A stretch of 64,000 bases of DNA from CAIKMD01 sp036501365 (GTDB taxonomy: Bacteria > Pseudomonadota > Alphaproteobacteria > ATCC43930 > CGMCC-115725): the NCBI GenBank assembly GCA_036501365.1, contig DASYAL010000099.1, positions 13,758-77,757 on the forward strand, read 5' to 3'. Shown here piece after piece: positions 1 to 8,766 of the stretch. Below the pieces are notes generated by a model. That model had not been told where the DNA came from, did not search any database, and saw nothing but the letters and a program-made list of their open reading frames with translations. Each line of letters begins with the position of its first letter. Positions within the stretch are counted from its first letter, which is position 1. The position numbers were made by a program, and so were the translations under genes.

Positions 1-126
1 ATGACGGCGAAATGGGAGGAAGAGACCGCGCCGATCACCGACGCCTGGACGCAAGCGACGCCCGGCGGGGCCAAGGTGCTGGCCGCGTTCCACCGGACGC
101 TGGCGCAGGTGAAAGCCGGTCAGTGA
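1..126 (+). CDS. TRAP-type periplasmic substrate-binding protein, C-terminal end only
   Basis: This is the last 41 codons of a gene that begins outside the window; the ATG at position 1 is probably internal. The tail keeps the pattern KW...AW...PGG.KVLAAF...LAQVKAGQ, which lines up with the C-terminus of the complete DctP-like protein at 33595-34602 (EW...EW...PGIDKILAQY...LADVAAGK). Family proteins bind carboxylates in the periplasm and hand them to DctQM permeases. The gene ends head to head with the ABC exporter on the opposite strand, and the two coding regions overlap by 92 bases. Function rests only on this short similarity. Confidence 0.6.
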   Translation: MTAKWEEETAPITDAWTQATPGGAKVLAAFHRTLAQVKAGQ

Positions 127-1897
127 ACCGGGCGACCGTTACCACTTCGCTAAGCCGCCGGCGTTCTTTTTCGACTAGCGCGTAATAGGCGCCGCGCCGC
201 GCCAACAGCAGGTCGGGCGGCCCTTCCTCGACGATGCGGCCGTCGCGCATCACGACGATACGGTCGAAATCGGCGACGCTCGACAGACGATGCGCGCTCG
301 CAATGACGGTCCGTCCGCGCATCACGCGGTCGAGCGCCGCGCGAATCGCCGCTTCGGAATCGGCGTCGAGCGCCGAGGTCGCCTCGTCGAGCAGCAGGAT
401 CGGCGCGTCCTTGAGCATCGCGCGCGCAATCGCGAGGCGCTGACGCTGGCCGCCCGACAGCTTGACGCCGCGGTCGCCGATGGTCGTCATGAAGCCTTCG
501 GGCAACATCTCGATGAAATCGCTGCACAGCGCGGCATCGGTCGCGGCGATCACGGCGTCGTCGGGAATGTCGGGCCTGCCGTAGCGGATATTGTCGATCA
601 CCGAGCGATTGAGCAGCCCGACATCCTGCGGCACGACGGCGATGGCCGCGCGCAGACTTTCCTGCGTGGTCGCGGCGATGTCCTGGCCATCGATCACGAT
701 ACGGCCGGCTTGCAGATCGTGAAACCGTTGGAGCAACGCGAACAAGGTCGATTTCCCGCCGCCGGACTCACCGACAAGGGCGACACGCTGGCCAGGCTCA
801 ATCCGCAGATCAAAGCAATCGAAGACGCGGCGGCCATCGGGATAGGAGAAGCTGACGTTCTCGAAAGCGATCGTGCCACGCTGGCGGCGCAGGGCCGGCG
901 CAGCGGGGGCGTCGCGCAGCGTATGCGGCACCAGCAAGGTCGCGATCGCCTCCTCGAGCCGCGCCATGTGCTGGGTGGCATCGACCAGCGCCACCGCGAG
1001 GTCACGAGTCGCATGGAGAATGGTGAAGCCCAAGGTACTGACCAACACGACATCGCCGGTGCTGATCGCGCCGTCCCGCCACAGTAGCAACGCCCACGCG
1101 AGCAGCCCCGCGGTCAGCACGGCGGTGATCGCGGCATGCATCAGCCGCAGCTTTTCGAGATAGAAGAGACTGCGCCGACGCGCGTTGCTTTCGCGCCCGA
1201 CGGTGTCGTCGAAACGGCGGTGCTCGTAGCGCAAGCCGCCGAAGGCGCGCACAAGCGGCAGATTCGAGATCACGTCGACCATTTCGCCGTCGACCGCAGC
1301 GGCGCGGTCGGCGTAATCGCGATGCAGCGGGGCACCGTGGGCGGCGAGTCGGAACAGCAGTGCGATCATCACCGCCGACACCGCGATCATCGCCCCGGTC
1401 ATCTGCAAGCTGACGGTCGCGAGAAAGGCGATCGCGCCCAAGGTCGCGACACAAGGCGGCAACACATTCCAGATGAACATCGTTTCGATGGCATAGACCG
1501 CGTTCGAGGTCGCCGTGACACGGCTCGCCAGCGTGCCGGGCATGCGGTCGGCGAAATAACTCGGCGCGTGGCCGGTTAGATGGCGGAACAGATCGGCGCG
1601 CAAATCGACCGTAACGCCGACAAAGGTGTAGTTCGCGATCCAACCGCCGAGGCGCCAGAACAAATTGTCACCGCCGATAAATGCGATCAACAGGGCGAAA
1701 GCGGGCCAGATGGCGGCATTGATCCGCGGCCCCGACAGCGCGTCGACGAGCGATTTCAATCCGTATTGCGAGCCGACCGAGCAGCCGACGGCGATCAGCA
1801 CCGCGGCCAAGATCGCGGCATGCGCGATACCGCGCCTGCGCAGATAGCGGCCGAGAAAAGCGATCGGCCGATTGGCGTAATGTGTCAGTCCGTCCAG
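35..1897 (-). CDS. ABC exporter, fused permease and ATP-binding protein
   Basis: Type I ABC exporter half-transporter (MsbA/NdvA-like): N-terminal six-helix membrane domain, then an ATPase with Walker A GESGGGKS near residue 375, signature LSGGQ near 480 and Walker B ILLLDEATSALD near 500. The substrate is unknown. The first standard start in frame is TTG at 1810, but the frame stays open upstream and encodes a typical exporter N-terminus (RPIAFLGRYLRRRG). A CTG at 1897 lies six bases after GGAGG, and no ATG, GTG or TTG occurs before the upstream stop, so I place the start at CTG (620 residues). The basic C-terminal tail, about 30 residues, is read antisense to the neighbouring TRAP gene and may be an extension caused by loss of an earlier stop. 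Confidence 0.85.
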   Translation of the reverse strand: MDGLTHYANRPIAFLGRYLRRRGIAHAAILAAVLIAVGCSVGSQYGLKSLVDALSGPRINAAIWPAFALLIAFIGGDNLFWRLGGWIANYTFVGVTVDLRADLFRHLTGHAPSYFADRMPGTLASRVTATSNAVYAIETMFIWNVLPPCVATLGAIAFLATVSLQMTGAMIAVSAVMIALLFRLAAHGAPLHRDYADRAAAVDGEMVDVISNLPLVRAFGGLRYEHRRFDDTVGRESNARRRSLFYLEKLRLMHAAITAVLTAGLLAWALLLWRDGAISTGDVVLVSTLGFTILHATRDLAVALVDATQHMARLEEAIATLLVPHTLRDAPAAPALRRQRGTIAFENVSFSYPDGRRVFDCFDLRIEPGQRVALVGESGGGKSTLFALLQRFHDLQAGRIVIDGQDIAATTQESLRAAIAVVPQDVGLLNRSVIDNIRYGRPDIPDDAVIAATDAALCSDFIEMLPEGFMTTIGDRGVKLSGGQRQRLAIARAMLKDAPILLLDEATSALDADSEAAIRAALDRVMRGRTVIASAHRLSSVADFDRIVVMRDGRIVEEGPPDLLLARRGAYYALVEKERRRLSEVVTVARFTDRLSPAPASGGTRPAPWPRRASLASRRR

Positions 1898-2058
1898 GGC
1901 ACGCCTCCGTTGTCAGAATTAAAGACGAACACGAGCGTGGGCCGCCGCCGGGCAATCGCCCATTACAAGGCATAACGCCAAACCGGGCACGCCTATTCCG
2001 GTTCCTCAATGCCACGCACAAGCGCGAGGTGCGACAAATTGGACGGGCGCGGATAATG

Positions 2059-2074
2059 CGCGCGTCGACGCGCG
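2059..2074. promoter_or_regulatory. 16-base perfect palindrome upstream of glycosyltransferase
   Basis: The sequence CGCGCGTCGACGCGCG is a perfect palindrome followed by TTCTTTTTC. It lies in the 229-base gap between the divergent exporter and glycosyltransferase genes. It could be an operator or part of a hairpin in the leader. It has no loop, so it is a poor terminator. The rest of the gap shows nothing I can name. Confidence 0.25.
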
Positions 2075-2126
2075 TTCTTTTTCTAATCGCCGGCATATTG
2101 CTCGCGATCCATGGGAGACGTGTCGA

Positions 2127-3179
2127 ATGCGTATTGCTCAGATCGCGCCACTCACTGAATCAATTCCGCCGAAACTTTATGGTGGGACCGAGCGTGTTGT
2201 GTCATGGCTGACGGAAGAGCTCGTGGCGCTCGGCCACGATGTGACGCTATTCGCGAGCGGCGATTCCGAGACGTCAGCTGAGCTGGACGCGATCTGGCCG
2301 ACCGCCTTGCGTTTCGATCACACGATCCGCGACCCGAACGCTCTCCACATGGCAATGATTGAGCGGGTCCGCCAGCGCGCGGCGGAGTTCGATTTTCTCC
2401 ATTTCCATCTCGATTATTTCCCCTTCTCCCTGTTCGCGCGCCAGGCGGTGCCGCATGTGACGACGCTACACGGCCGGCTCGACCTCATCGAGCATCAAAC
2501 GCTCTTTCGCACCTTCTCCGAGGCGCCCGTGATCTCGATCTCGGACGCGCAGCGCCGGCCGGTGCCCGATGCCGGCTGGATCCGGACCGTCCATCACGGC
2601 CTGCCGCCGCAATTGCTCACGGCCAAGCCCACGACACCCGGCTATCTCGCCTTCCTTGGGCGCATCTGTCCCGAAAAGGCTCCCGACCGCGCGATCGAGA
2701 TTGCAACGCGCATCGGCCTGCCGCTGAAGCTGGCGGCAAAAGTCGACAAGGTGGACATCGAATATTACGAGACCCGCATCCGGCCACTGCTGCGCGCGCC
2801 CGGCATCGACTACATCGGCGAGATCGGCGATCGCGAGAAAGCCGATTTCCTTAGCGGCGCGATCGCCTTGCTGGTGCCGATCTCTTGGCCCGAGCCCTTC
2901 GGCCTCGTCATGATCGAGGCGATGGCTTGCGGCACGCCGGTGATCGCCTTCGACGCCGGATCGGTCAGCGAGATCGTCGAGGACGGCGTCACCGGCTTCA
3001 TCGTCGCCGACGAGACGGAAGCGGTCGCCGCGCTCGAAAAGCTGCCGAGCCTCGATCGCGGCCGCATCCGCGAGCGCTTCGAGGTCCGCTTCACCGCGCG
3101 CCGCATGGCGCAGGATTATCTCGATGCCTATGCCGGGCTGATGGAGGTGGCAACGCCGCGGCTGCGGGTGGTCAGCTAA
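2127..3179 (+). CDS. Glycosyltransferase family 4 protein
   Basis: A 350-residue GT-B fold glycosyltransferase. The N-terminus carries the GT4 acceptor-domain pattern IAQIAPLTES...KLYGGTERVVSWL. The C-terminal nucleotide-sugar domain has LGRICPEKAPDRAIEIA near residue 178 and the EPFGLVMIEAMACGTPVIAF stretch near 256, which holds the family EX7E motif. Family members transfer a sugar from an activated donor to glycans or lipids at the cytoplasmic membrane. Donor and acceptor cannot be read from sequence. The ATG follows GGGAGACGTGTCGA. No polysaccharide genes adjoin it, so its pathway is unknown. Confidence 0.85.
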   Translation: MRIAQIAPLTESIPPKLYGGTERVVSWLTEELVALGHDVTLFASGDSETSAELDAIWPTALRFDHTIRDPNALHMAMIERVRQRAAEFDFLHFHLDYFPFSLFARQAVPHVTTLHGRLDLIEHQTLFRTFSEAPVISISDAQRRPVPDAGWIRTVHHGLPPQLLTAKPTTPGYLAFLGRICPEKAPDRAIEIATRIGLPLKLAAKVDKVDIEYYETRIRPLLRAPGIDYIGEIGDREKADFLSGAIALLVPISWPEPFGLVMIEAMACGTPVIAFDAGSVSEIVEDGVTGFIVADETEAVAALEKLPSLDRGRIRERFEVRFTARRMAQDYLDAYAGLMEVATPRLRVVS

Positions 3180-3218
3180 GCGCGAGCGCAACGACGGCCC
3201 GCGTGGCGGCGCTGACCG

Positions 3219-3662
3219 TCAGCGTTTCGGGAACGGCTCCTGGAACTCCCAGGTGTGGCCCTCGGGATCGACCACGAAGAGCTGTGCACTGCCGCTGCCC
3301 AGGAGATTCTTGGCCTCGCCATAGGGCACGCCGAGCGTGTCCATGCGCTTGCGGAACGCTTCGATGTCGGCGATGAGCCAGGCGGTGTGCCGTCCGGTCG
3401 CAGAATATTTCGTGCCGGGGCCGGGCTTGTAATCGCGCTCGGTCGCGATCAGGTGGAATTGCACTTTGTCGTCGGCATCGCCGAGCCAGGCGCCGCGGCC
3501 GATATCGTCGAGCGCTTTCGGCCGCTTCAAGAGCTTCAGCCCTAGAATCTCGGTGTAGAATTTGATGCAGGCATCGAGATTCTCGTGGCTGACGGGGATG
3601 CCCTCATGCATCGAGCCGAGAAAGGTGAACGACGGCGCTTGCGTTTGTGCGGACGCGTCCAT
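3219..3662 (-). CDS. VOC family (glyoxalase/bleomycin resistance) protein
   Basis: A 147-residue vicinal-oxygen-chelate protein of two beta-alpha-beta-beta-beta modules, with NLDACIKFYTEILGLKLL near residue 27 and a C-terminal FVVDPEGHTWEFQEPF typical of the fold. Enzymes of this fold use a metal for isomerisation, epimerisation or ring cleavage, or bind drugs; the substrate here is not evident. I chose ATG at 3662 rather than an in-frame start nine codons upstream because GAGGAG lies eight bases before it. It is convergent with the glycosyltransferase and divergent from the MFS gene. Confidence 0.8.
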   Translation of the reverse strand: MDASAQTQAPSFTFLGSMHEGIPVSHENLDACIKFYTEILGLKLLKRPKALDDIGRGAWLGDADDKVQFHLIATERDYKPGPGTKYSATGRHTAWLIADIEAFRKRMDTLGVPYGEAKNLLGSGSAQLFVVDPEGHTWEFQEPFPKR

Positions 3663-3850
3663 AACCGAACTCCTCAAAGCTGCTTCCACCCTGAGTCGCT
3701 ACGGTAATCAAAGCCCCGATAGCGGTCAAATCGTCGCCAAGACGCTGGCGAGTGTCGGCATGTTGCGATATCGTGCCCCGCGCAAGAGCGCGCCGCCTCG
3801 GGAAAAACGCGGCCGCGACCGACAATCGGGGTTGAGGAGGGGGACGTCCC

Positions 3851-5248
3851 ATGGCGAACACAGCGACAACCAGAGCCGGCAGCACCGAGATGCGCCAGAT
3901 CGTGGCGCGGCTCGAGCGTCTGCCTTACTCCTCCTGGCATCGCAACATGCGGCTGATCATCTGCAGCGCATGGTTCTTCGACGCCTTCGATTCGATTACG
4001 ATCGCCTATGTGCTGCCGCCGCTGATCGGCATGTGGCACATCGGCCCGCAGCAGATCGGCGCGCTGATCGGCATCGGCTTCATCGGCCAGCTTCTCGGCT
4101 CGCTCGGCTTCGGCTGGCTCGGCGAGCGCTGGGGCCGGGTCAATTCGATGGTCGTCACCCTGCTCATCTTCACCCTCGGCGGCTTGGTCTGCGCCTTCGC
4201 GACCAGCTACGACATGATGTATTGGTGGCGCTTTATCCAAGGCATCGGCCTCGGCGGCGAGGTGCCGCTGATGGCCGCCTATGTCAATGAATTCGCGAAG
4301 GCCGATGGTCGCGGCCGGTTCTCGCTCTCGGCGCAGGTGTTGTTCTCGATCGGCCTGCCGATTTGCGCGTTGGTCGGCATCTACGTCGTACCCAATTGGG
4401 GCTGGCAGTGGATGTTCGTCATTGGCGCGGTGCCGGCGCTGATCGCGATCCCGCTGCGCGTGATGCTGCCGGAATCGCCGCGCTGGCTTGCGAGCCGCGG
4501 CCGCTTCGTCGAAGCGGACGCCGCACTGAAGCGGATCGAGGATATCGGCATCAAAGAAGGCAAGGCGCTGCCGCCGATGCCGCGCGACCTGCCCGTCGTC
4601 AACGAGGTGCAGCCGCGTGTGGCCGATCTATTCAAGGGCATTTATCTGAAGCGCACGATCACGGTGTGGTTTATGTGGATCGGCGCCTATTTCGTCACCT
4701 ACGGCCTGACCGCCTGGGCGCCGTCGCTGTTCAACATCGTCTATCACCTGCCGCTGCAGACCGCGCTCACCTACGGCTTCGTCCTCAGCGGCATCGGCCT
4801 CATCGGCGCGCTTATAACGATCTATCTGATCGAGGCGATCGGGCGGAAGCCGATGTTCTTCGTCGGCTTCGGCCTTTGCTGTCTGCCGCTACTGTCCTTC
4901 GCCTTTCTCGGCCAGCAGAGCGCCCTCTCGGTGCTGATGATCGTCTCGGGCTCGTTCATCTTCTGCAGCTTCCTCGCTCTTGGCCTCGCGACCTACACGG
5001 CCGAGATCTACCCGACCCATCTGCGCGCTTTGGGCGGCGGTGTCGCCAGTGCATTCCAGCGGGCCGCCTCCTATGCCGGGCCGGTTGTGGTCGGATTCGT
5101 GCTGCCGAGCTACGGCATCAATGCTGTCTTCGTGTTGTTCGGCCTCTTCGCGCTGATGGGCTGTCTCGTGACCGCCTTCTTCGCGATCGAGACGCGCGGC
5201 CAGGTGCTCGAGCGGCTGTCGCCCGCCGACGCCACGACAAGTCGGTAA
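3851..5248 (+). CDS. MFS transporter, metabolite:proton symporter type
   Basis: A 465-residue, 12-helix major facilitator. It shows the family motif GWLGERWGRVNSM after helix 2, PESPRWLASRGR after helix 6 and a second domain with EAIGRKPMFFVG. This pattern matches the sugar-porter and aromatic-acid/sialate symporter branches. The ATG follows GAGGAGGGGGACGTCCC, a strong ribosome-binding site. It ends six bases from the convergent SGNH hydrolase and lies 1.2 kb upstream of pobA, so an aromatic or carboxylic acid is a reasonable but unproved substrate. Confidence 0.85.
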   Translation: MANTATTRAGSTEMRQIVARLERLPYSSWHRNMRLIICSAWFFDAFDSITIAYVLPPLIGMWHIGPQQIGALIGIGFIGQLLGSLGFGWLGERWGRVNSMVVTLLIFTLGGLVCAFATSYDMMYWWRFIQGIGLGGEVPLMAAYVNEFAKADGRGRFSLSAQVLFSIGLPICALVGIYVVPNWGWQWMFVIGAVPALIAIPLRVMLPESPRWLASRGRFVEADAALKRIEDIGIKEGKALPPMPRDLPVVNEVQPRVADLFKGIYLKRTITVWFMWIGAYFVTYGLTAWAPSLFNIVYHLPLQTALTYGFVLSGIGLIGALITIYLIEAIGRKPMFFVGFGLCCLPLLSFAFLGQQSALSVLMIVSGSFIFCSFLALGLATYTAEIYPTHLRALGGGVASAFQRAASYAGPVVVGFVLPSYGINAVFVLFGLFALMGCLVTAFFAIETRGQVLERLSPADATTSR

Positions 5249-5254
5249 GGTCGC

Positions 5255-6406
5255 TTACGCGAACAGCGCCAAGTCGATCGCGTCGCCCATGCGGCGATAA
5301 CCGTTATCGCTCGGATGCAGATGGTCGCCGCAATCATAGGCGGCGAGCATGCTCGTCGGATGCGCGGGATCGAGCACCGCCTTGTCGAAATCGATCAGCG
5401 CATCGAAAAAGTCGCGCCCGCCGCTGCGCGTCCAGCCGTTGATCGCTTGGCGCTTGGCCTCGCCCTCGGGCGTCCAGGCGCCAGGATGATAGGTCTCGTT
5501 CTCGTAAGGGATCATGGTCGCGCCATAGACCGTGAGATCGCCGGCCTTGGCGCGTAGCGCCAGTTGCTTCAGCCCCGCGATCATCTGCTCGGCCGTTACC
5601 ACCTCAGCCGCGTTGCCGCGCTGGTTCCGCAGGTCGTTGGTGCCGATATAGACGATCGCATGCGTGACGCCGGGCTGCACGAGCACATCGCGATCGAAGC
5701 GGCGCAGGCCGCTGTCGCCGCGCATGTCGTGGAGGATGCGATTGCCGCCGATGCCTTGATTCATAACACCGAAGGCGCGGCCGCCGCGCGCATTGAGCCG
5801 GCGCGCGAGCTGGTCGGGCCAGCGGCTGTTGGAATCGAGGCTTGAGAGATTCCCCTCGGTCAGCGAATCGCCGAAGCAGACGATGCCGCCGGTAGTCGCT
5901 GGCGCCAGGATCTCGACCGCGCTGAGGAAATACCAGTTCTCGGTCTTCTCCCTGACCGGCAAAGCGACCGCTGCGGTATGGTCGCCTTCGCTCGAGAGAT
6001 AATTGGTCTGATGGCAGTTGCCGTGGCCGGTGATGGGCAAGCTTTCCGGCACCTCGCCCGGGATATAGAGACTGACCGCAAGATCCGTTAGCGGCTTGAC
6101 CTCGAGCTCGACCGGATCACTGACAATCAGCGCACCCGGGCCGACCACCGCCGCCGGCTCGCCACCGAAAGCGAGCTTGCGGTCCGAGCCAGAAACGATC
6201 CGCTCGCTCGCGCCGTCACGCAGCGCGATATGCGCGCCACCGATCGCGAGCTTCTGATTGCCGTAGAGATTAGAGAGCCGTATCCGCAGCCGCTGACCGC
6301 CGAGCGTCGACCGGACAATGAGCCGCACGGTCTGGTTCTTGAACGCGCTCTTATCGACGGTAACGAGGCCGGTCGTCCAGGCGCCGACCCATTTCGCGCT
6401 CGGCAT
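5255..6406 (-). CDS. SGNH/GDSL-family hydrolase
   Basis: A 383-residue esterase-type protein. An N-terminal beta-rich domain (about residues 1-160) precedes the SGNH catalytic core. Block I reads CFGDSLTEGN with the nucleophile serine near residue 177; block III is YIGTNDLRNQRG; block V is DHLHPSDNGYRRM near 360 with the catalytic Asp and His. No signal peptide is visible, so it is probably cytoplasmic. Such enzymes release acyl groups from esters or carbohydrates. GGGGGAG precedes the ATG. It is divergent from pobA across an 85-base gap that may hold shared promoters. Confidence 0.85.
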   Translation of the reverse strand: MPSAKWVGAWTTGLVTVDKSAFKNQTVRLIVRSTLGGQRLRIRLSNLYGNQKLAIGGAHIALRDGASERIVSGSDRKLAFGGEPAAVVGPGALIVSDPVELEVKPLTDLAVSLYIPGEVPESLPITGHGNCHQTNYLSSEGDHTAAVALPVREKTENWYFLSAVEILAPATTGGIVCFGDSLTEGNLSSLDSNSRWPDQLARRLNARGGRAFGVMNQGIGGNRILHDMRGDSGLRRFDRDVLVQPGVTHAIVYIGTNDLRNQRGNAAEVVTAEQMIAGLKQLALRAKAGDLTVYGATMIPYENETYHPGAWTPEGEAKRQAINGWTRSGGRDFFDALIDFDKAVLDPAHPTSMLAAYDCGDHLHPSDNGYRRMGDAIDLALFA

Positions 6407-6491
6407 GTCGCTCCCCCTTGTTGTTGGCGGCGATCATTAGGCGGCGCGAACGTGCTTGTCGAGACGCGCGGGCCTAGCCTAACCTTCGCTT

Positions 6492-7667
6492 ATGCGCACG
6501 CAGATCGGCATCATCGGCGCCGGCCCCGCCGGCTTGTTCCTCTCGCATTTTCTCCATCGGCTCGGCATCGACTCGGTGATCCTGGAAAATCGCAGCCGCG
6601 CCGAGATCGAGGAGACGATCCGCGCCGGCGTGCTCGAGCAGTGGCTGGTCGATCTGATGAACGGGATGGGCCTCGGCGACCGCATGATGCGCGAGGGCGC
6701 TTTCGACACCGGCATCACGCTGCAATTCGCCGGCCGCCGCCATCACATCGATTTCGTCGAGCTGACCGGCGGCAAGAAGGTCACGGTCTATGCCCAGCAC
6801 GAGGTGATCAAGGACCTGGTCGCAGCGCGACTGAAGGACGGTGGCGACATTCGCTTCTCGGTCTCGGGCGTCGCGCTGCACGACATCGACGGCGCCGCGC
6901 CGCGGATCACATTCCGCGACCAGGCCGGCAACGCGCAAGAGCTGCGCTGCGATTTCATCGCCGGCTGCGACGGCTTCCACGGGCCGAGCCGCCAGGCGAT
7001 CCCGGCGAGCGCGCTCACCGAGCATCAGATCGTCTATCCCTGGGGCTGGCTCGGCATCCTCGCCGAGGCACCGCGCTCCTTCCACGAGCTGATCTATTCG
7101 CGCCACGATCGCGGCTTCGCCCTGCTCAGCACGCGCTCGCCGACGGTGCAGCGCATTTATGTGCAATGCGACCCGCATGACCGGCTCGAAGCGTGGCCCG
7201 ATCATCGCATCTGGTCGGAGATGCAAGCGCGCTTCGCCTTTCCCGACTGGACCCTCGCCGAAGGCTCGATCTTCCAGAAAGGCATCGTCGGCATGCGCAG
7301 CTATGTCTGCGACCCGATGCAGCACGGCAAGCTCTTCATCGCCGGCGACGCTGCGCATATCGTGCCGCCGACCGGCGCCAAGGGGCTGAACCTCGCCGTC
7401 GCCGACGTGCTGGTGCTTTCGCGCGCGCTCGATGCGTGGTACAGGAAAGGCGATCGCACCGGGCTCGATTGCTACAGCGCGAACGTGCTGCCGCGCATCT
7501 GGAAATGTGCGCGCTTCTCCTGGTACATGACGACAATGCTCCACCGCAACGACGCGGAATCGAGCTTCGAGCATCACGTCCATCTTGCCGATCTCGACAC
7601 GGTCGTCGGCTCGCGCGCCGCCGCGACCGCGCTCGCCGAGATCTATGTCGGCCTGCCGATGGAGTGA
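6492..7667 (+). CDS. pobA: 4-hydroxybenzoate 3-monooxygenase
   Basis: A 391-residue class A flavoprotein monooxygenase that converts 4-hydroxybenzoate to protocatechuate with NADPH and O2. The FAD dinucleotide site GAGPAG is at residues 9-14, the DG motif CDGFHG near 160, and the GD motif GDAAHIVPPTGAKGLNLA near 285. IRAGVLEQ and the substrate-side stretch LSTRSPTVQRIYVQ match PobA rather than general phenol hydroxylases. Length equals that of characterised PobA. No pobR regulator or protocatechuate dioxygenase adjoins it; the next gene encodes an extradiol dioxygenase. Confidence 0.93.
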   Translation: MRTQIGIIGAGPAGLFLSHFLHRLGIDSVILENRSRAEIEETIRAGVLEQWLVDLMNGMGLGDRMMREGAFDTGITLQFAGRRHHIDFVELTGGKKVTVYAQHEVIKDLVAARLKDGGDIRFSVSGVALHDIDGAAPRITFRDQAGNAQELRCDFIAGCDGFHGPSRQAIPASALTEHQIVYPWGWLGILAEAPRSFHELIYSRHDRGFALLSTRSPTVQRIYVQCDPHDRLEAWPDHRIWSEMQARFAFPDWTLAEGSIFQKGIVGMRSYVCDPMQHGKLFIAGDAAHIVPPTGAKGLNLAVADVLVLSRALDAWYRKGDRTGLDCYSANVLPRIWKCARFSWYMTTMLHRNDAESSFEHHVHLADLDTVVGSRAAATALAEIYVGLPME

Positions 7668-7766
7668 CGCCGGGCCACGCCGAGATATTTTTGGCGGTGG
7701 AAAAGCCTGCCGGAAGCGGGCAAACTGGCCCGGCCTCGGGGAAGGGCCACATACGGAGCACGGGCG

Positions 7767-8693
7767 ATGATCAACCTGCACGATATTCGCTATCTAAGGC
7801 TCGGCACTGCCGATCTCGACTCCTCGATCGCCTATCTGACCAAGATCATCGGGCTGCAACTCGCGGCGCGCGAGGGCAAGACCGCCTATTTCCGCAGCGA
7901 TAAGGTCGGCATCCGCGGCGACACGCGCGATTACACGCTGGCGCTGTTCGAGGGCGATCCCGCTGATCAGACAATCGGACTCGAGCTCCTCGATCCCGCC
8001 GATCTCGATGCGGTCGGCGCGATGCTCGAGCAGGCCAAACTTCCGGTCCATTTGGGCACGCGAGAGGAATGCGACGCGCGGCGGACCAAGGCCTTGATCG
8101 CCTCGACCGATCCCTCGGGCAACAAGATCGAGATCGTGGCGCGGCCCTATCACACCGGCGAGCGCTATTTCCCCGGCCGCGACGCCGGCATCGAGGGTTT
8201 CAGCCATATCGGCCTCTTCACCACCGATGCCAAGCGCGACACGAAATTCTGGACTGAGCTGTGCAGTGCGCGGGTTTCCGACTGGCTGGGCGATTCGCCG
8301 TTCCTGCGCATCCATACCGTGCATCATTCGATCGTGCTGTTCCCCTCGAACCGCACCGGCATCCATCACATCAACCACCAGGTCGAGGATTTGGACGATG
8401 TGATGAAGTCCTATTATTTCCTCAAGCAGCGCCAGGTGCGGATCATCCACGGACCCGGTCGCCATCCGATCTCGACGGCGGTGATGGTCTATTTCGAAGG
8501 GCCGGACAAGGTCACTTACGAATATTCCTGCGGCGTGAAGCACGTCATGCCGGATGAGGAAGCGAGCTACCGGCCGCGGCAATTCTCGCTCGAGGCTTAC
8601 AATGCCTGCATGTGGGGCTCGCGCGATTACGAGCTGAAGCAGCAAGCGCTCCAAGCAAAGCCGGGCGAATGGCCGATGCGGGTCGTGGTCTAA
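7767..8693 (+). CDS. Type I extradiol dioxygenase of the VOC superfamily
   Basis: A 308-residue two-domain protein like 2,3-dihydroxybiphenyl 1,2-dioxygenase (BphC). The probable Fe(II) ligands are all present: His147 in GFSHIGLF, His201 in IHHINHQVEDLDDV (eight residues before LDDV, as in BphC) and Glu252 in TYEYSCG. This supports meta-cleavage of a catechol-type substrate. The 99-base gap after pobA leaves it in the same probable transcription unit. Whether it cleaves protocatechuate or another diol cannot be decided; classical protocatechuate 4,5-dioxygenase belongs to a different family. Confidence 0.82.
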   Translation: MINLHDIRYLRLGTADLDSSIAYLTKIIGLQLAAREGKTAYFRSDKVGIRGDTRDYTLALFEGDPADQTIGLELLDPADLDAVGAMLEQAKLPVHLGTREECDARRTKALIASTDPSGNKIEIVARPYHTGERYFPGRDAGIEGFSHIGLFTTDAKRDTKFWTELCSARVSDWLGDSPFLRIHTVHHSIVLFPSNRTGIHHINHQVEDLDDVMKSYYFLKQRQVRIIHGPGRHPISTAVMVYFEGPDKVTYEYSCGVKHVMPDEEASYRPRQFSLEAYNACMWGSRDYELKQQALQAKPGEWPMRVVV

Positions 8694-8706
8694 GGAAAGA
8701 AATCGA

Positions 8707-8729
8707 ATCGCGGCGAAGCGAGCCGCGAT
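8707..8729 (+). terminator. Intergenic hairpin after dioxygenase gene
   Basis: ATCGCGGC and GCCGCGAT form a perfect 8-base stem around a 7-base loop, starting 14 bases after the dioxygenase stop. There is no T-tract, so it is a weak terminator or an mRNA-stabilising hairpin before the MFS gene. Confidence 0.4.
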
Positions 8730-8766
8730 CGCCGGTTAAACTAACGGGGCAAGGGGGAATGTGATT

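Noticed and set aside
7767..8693. Protocatechuate 4,5-dioxygenase (LigAB) next to pobA
   Set aside because: The protein is a type I VOC-fold extradiol dioxygenase with BphC-like ligand spacing, not the LigB fold.
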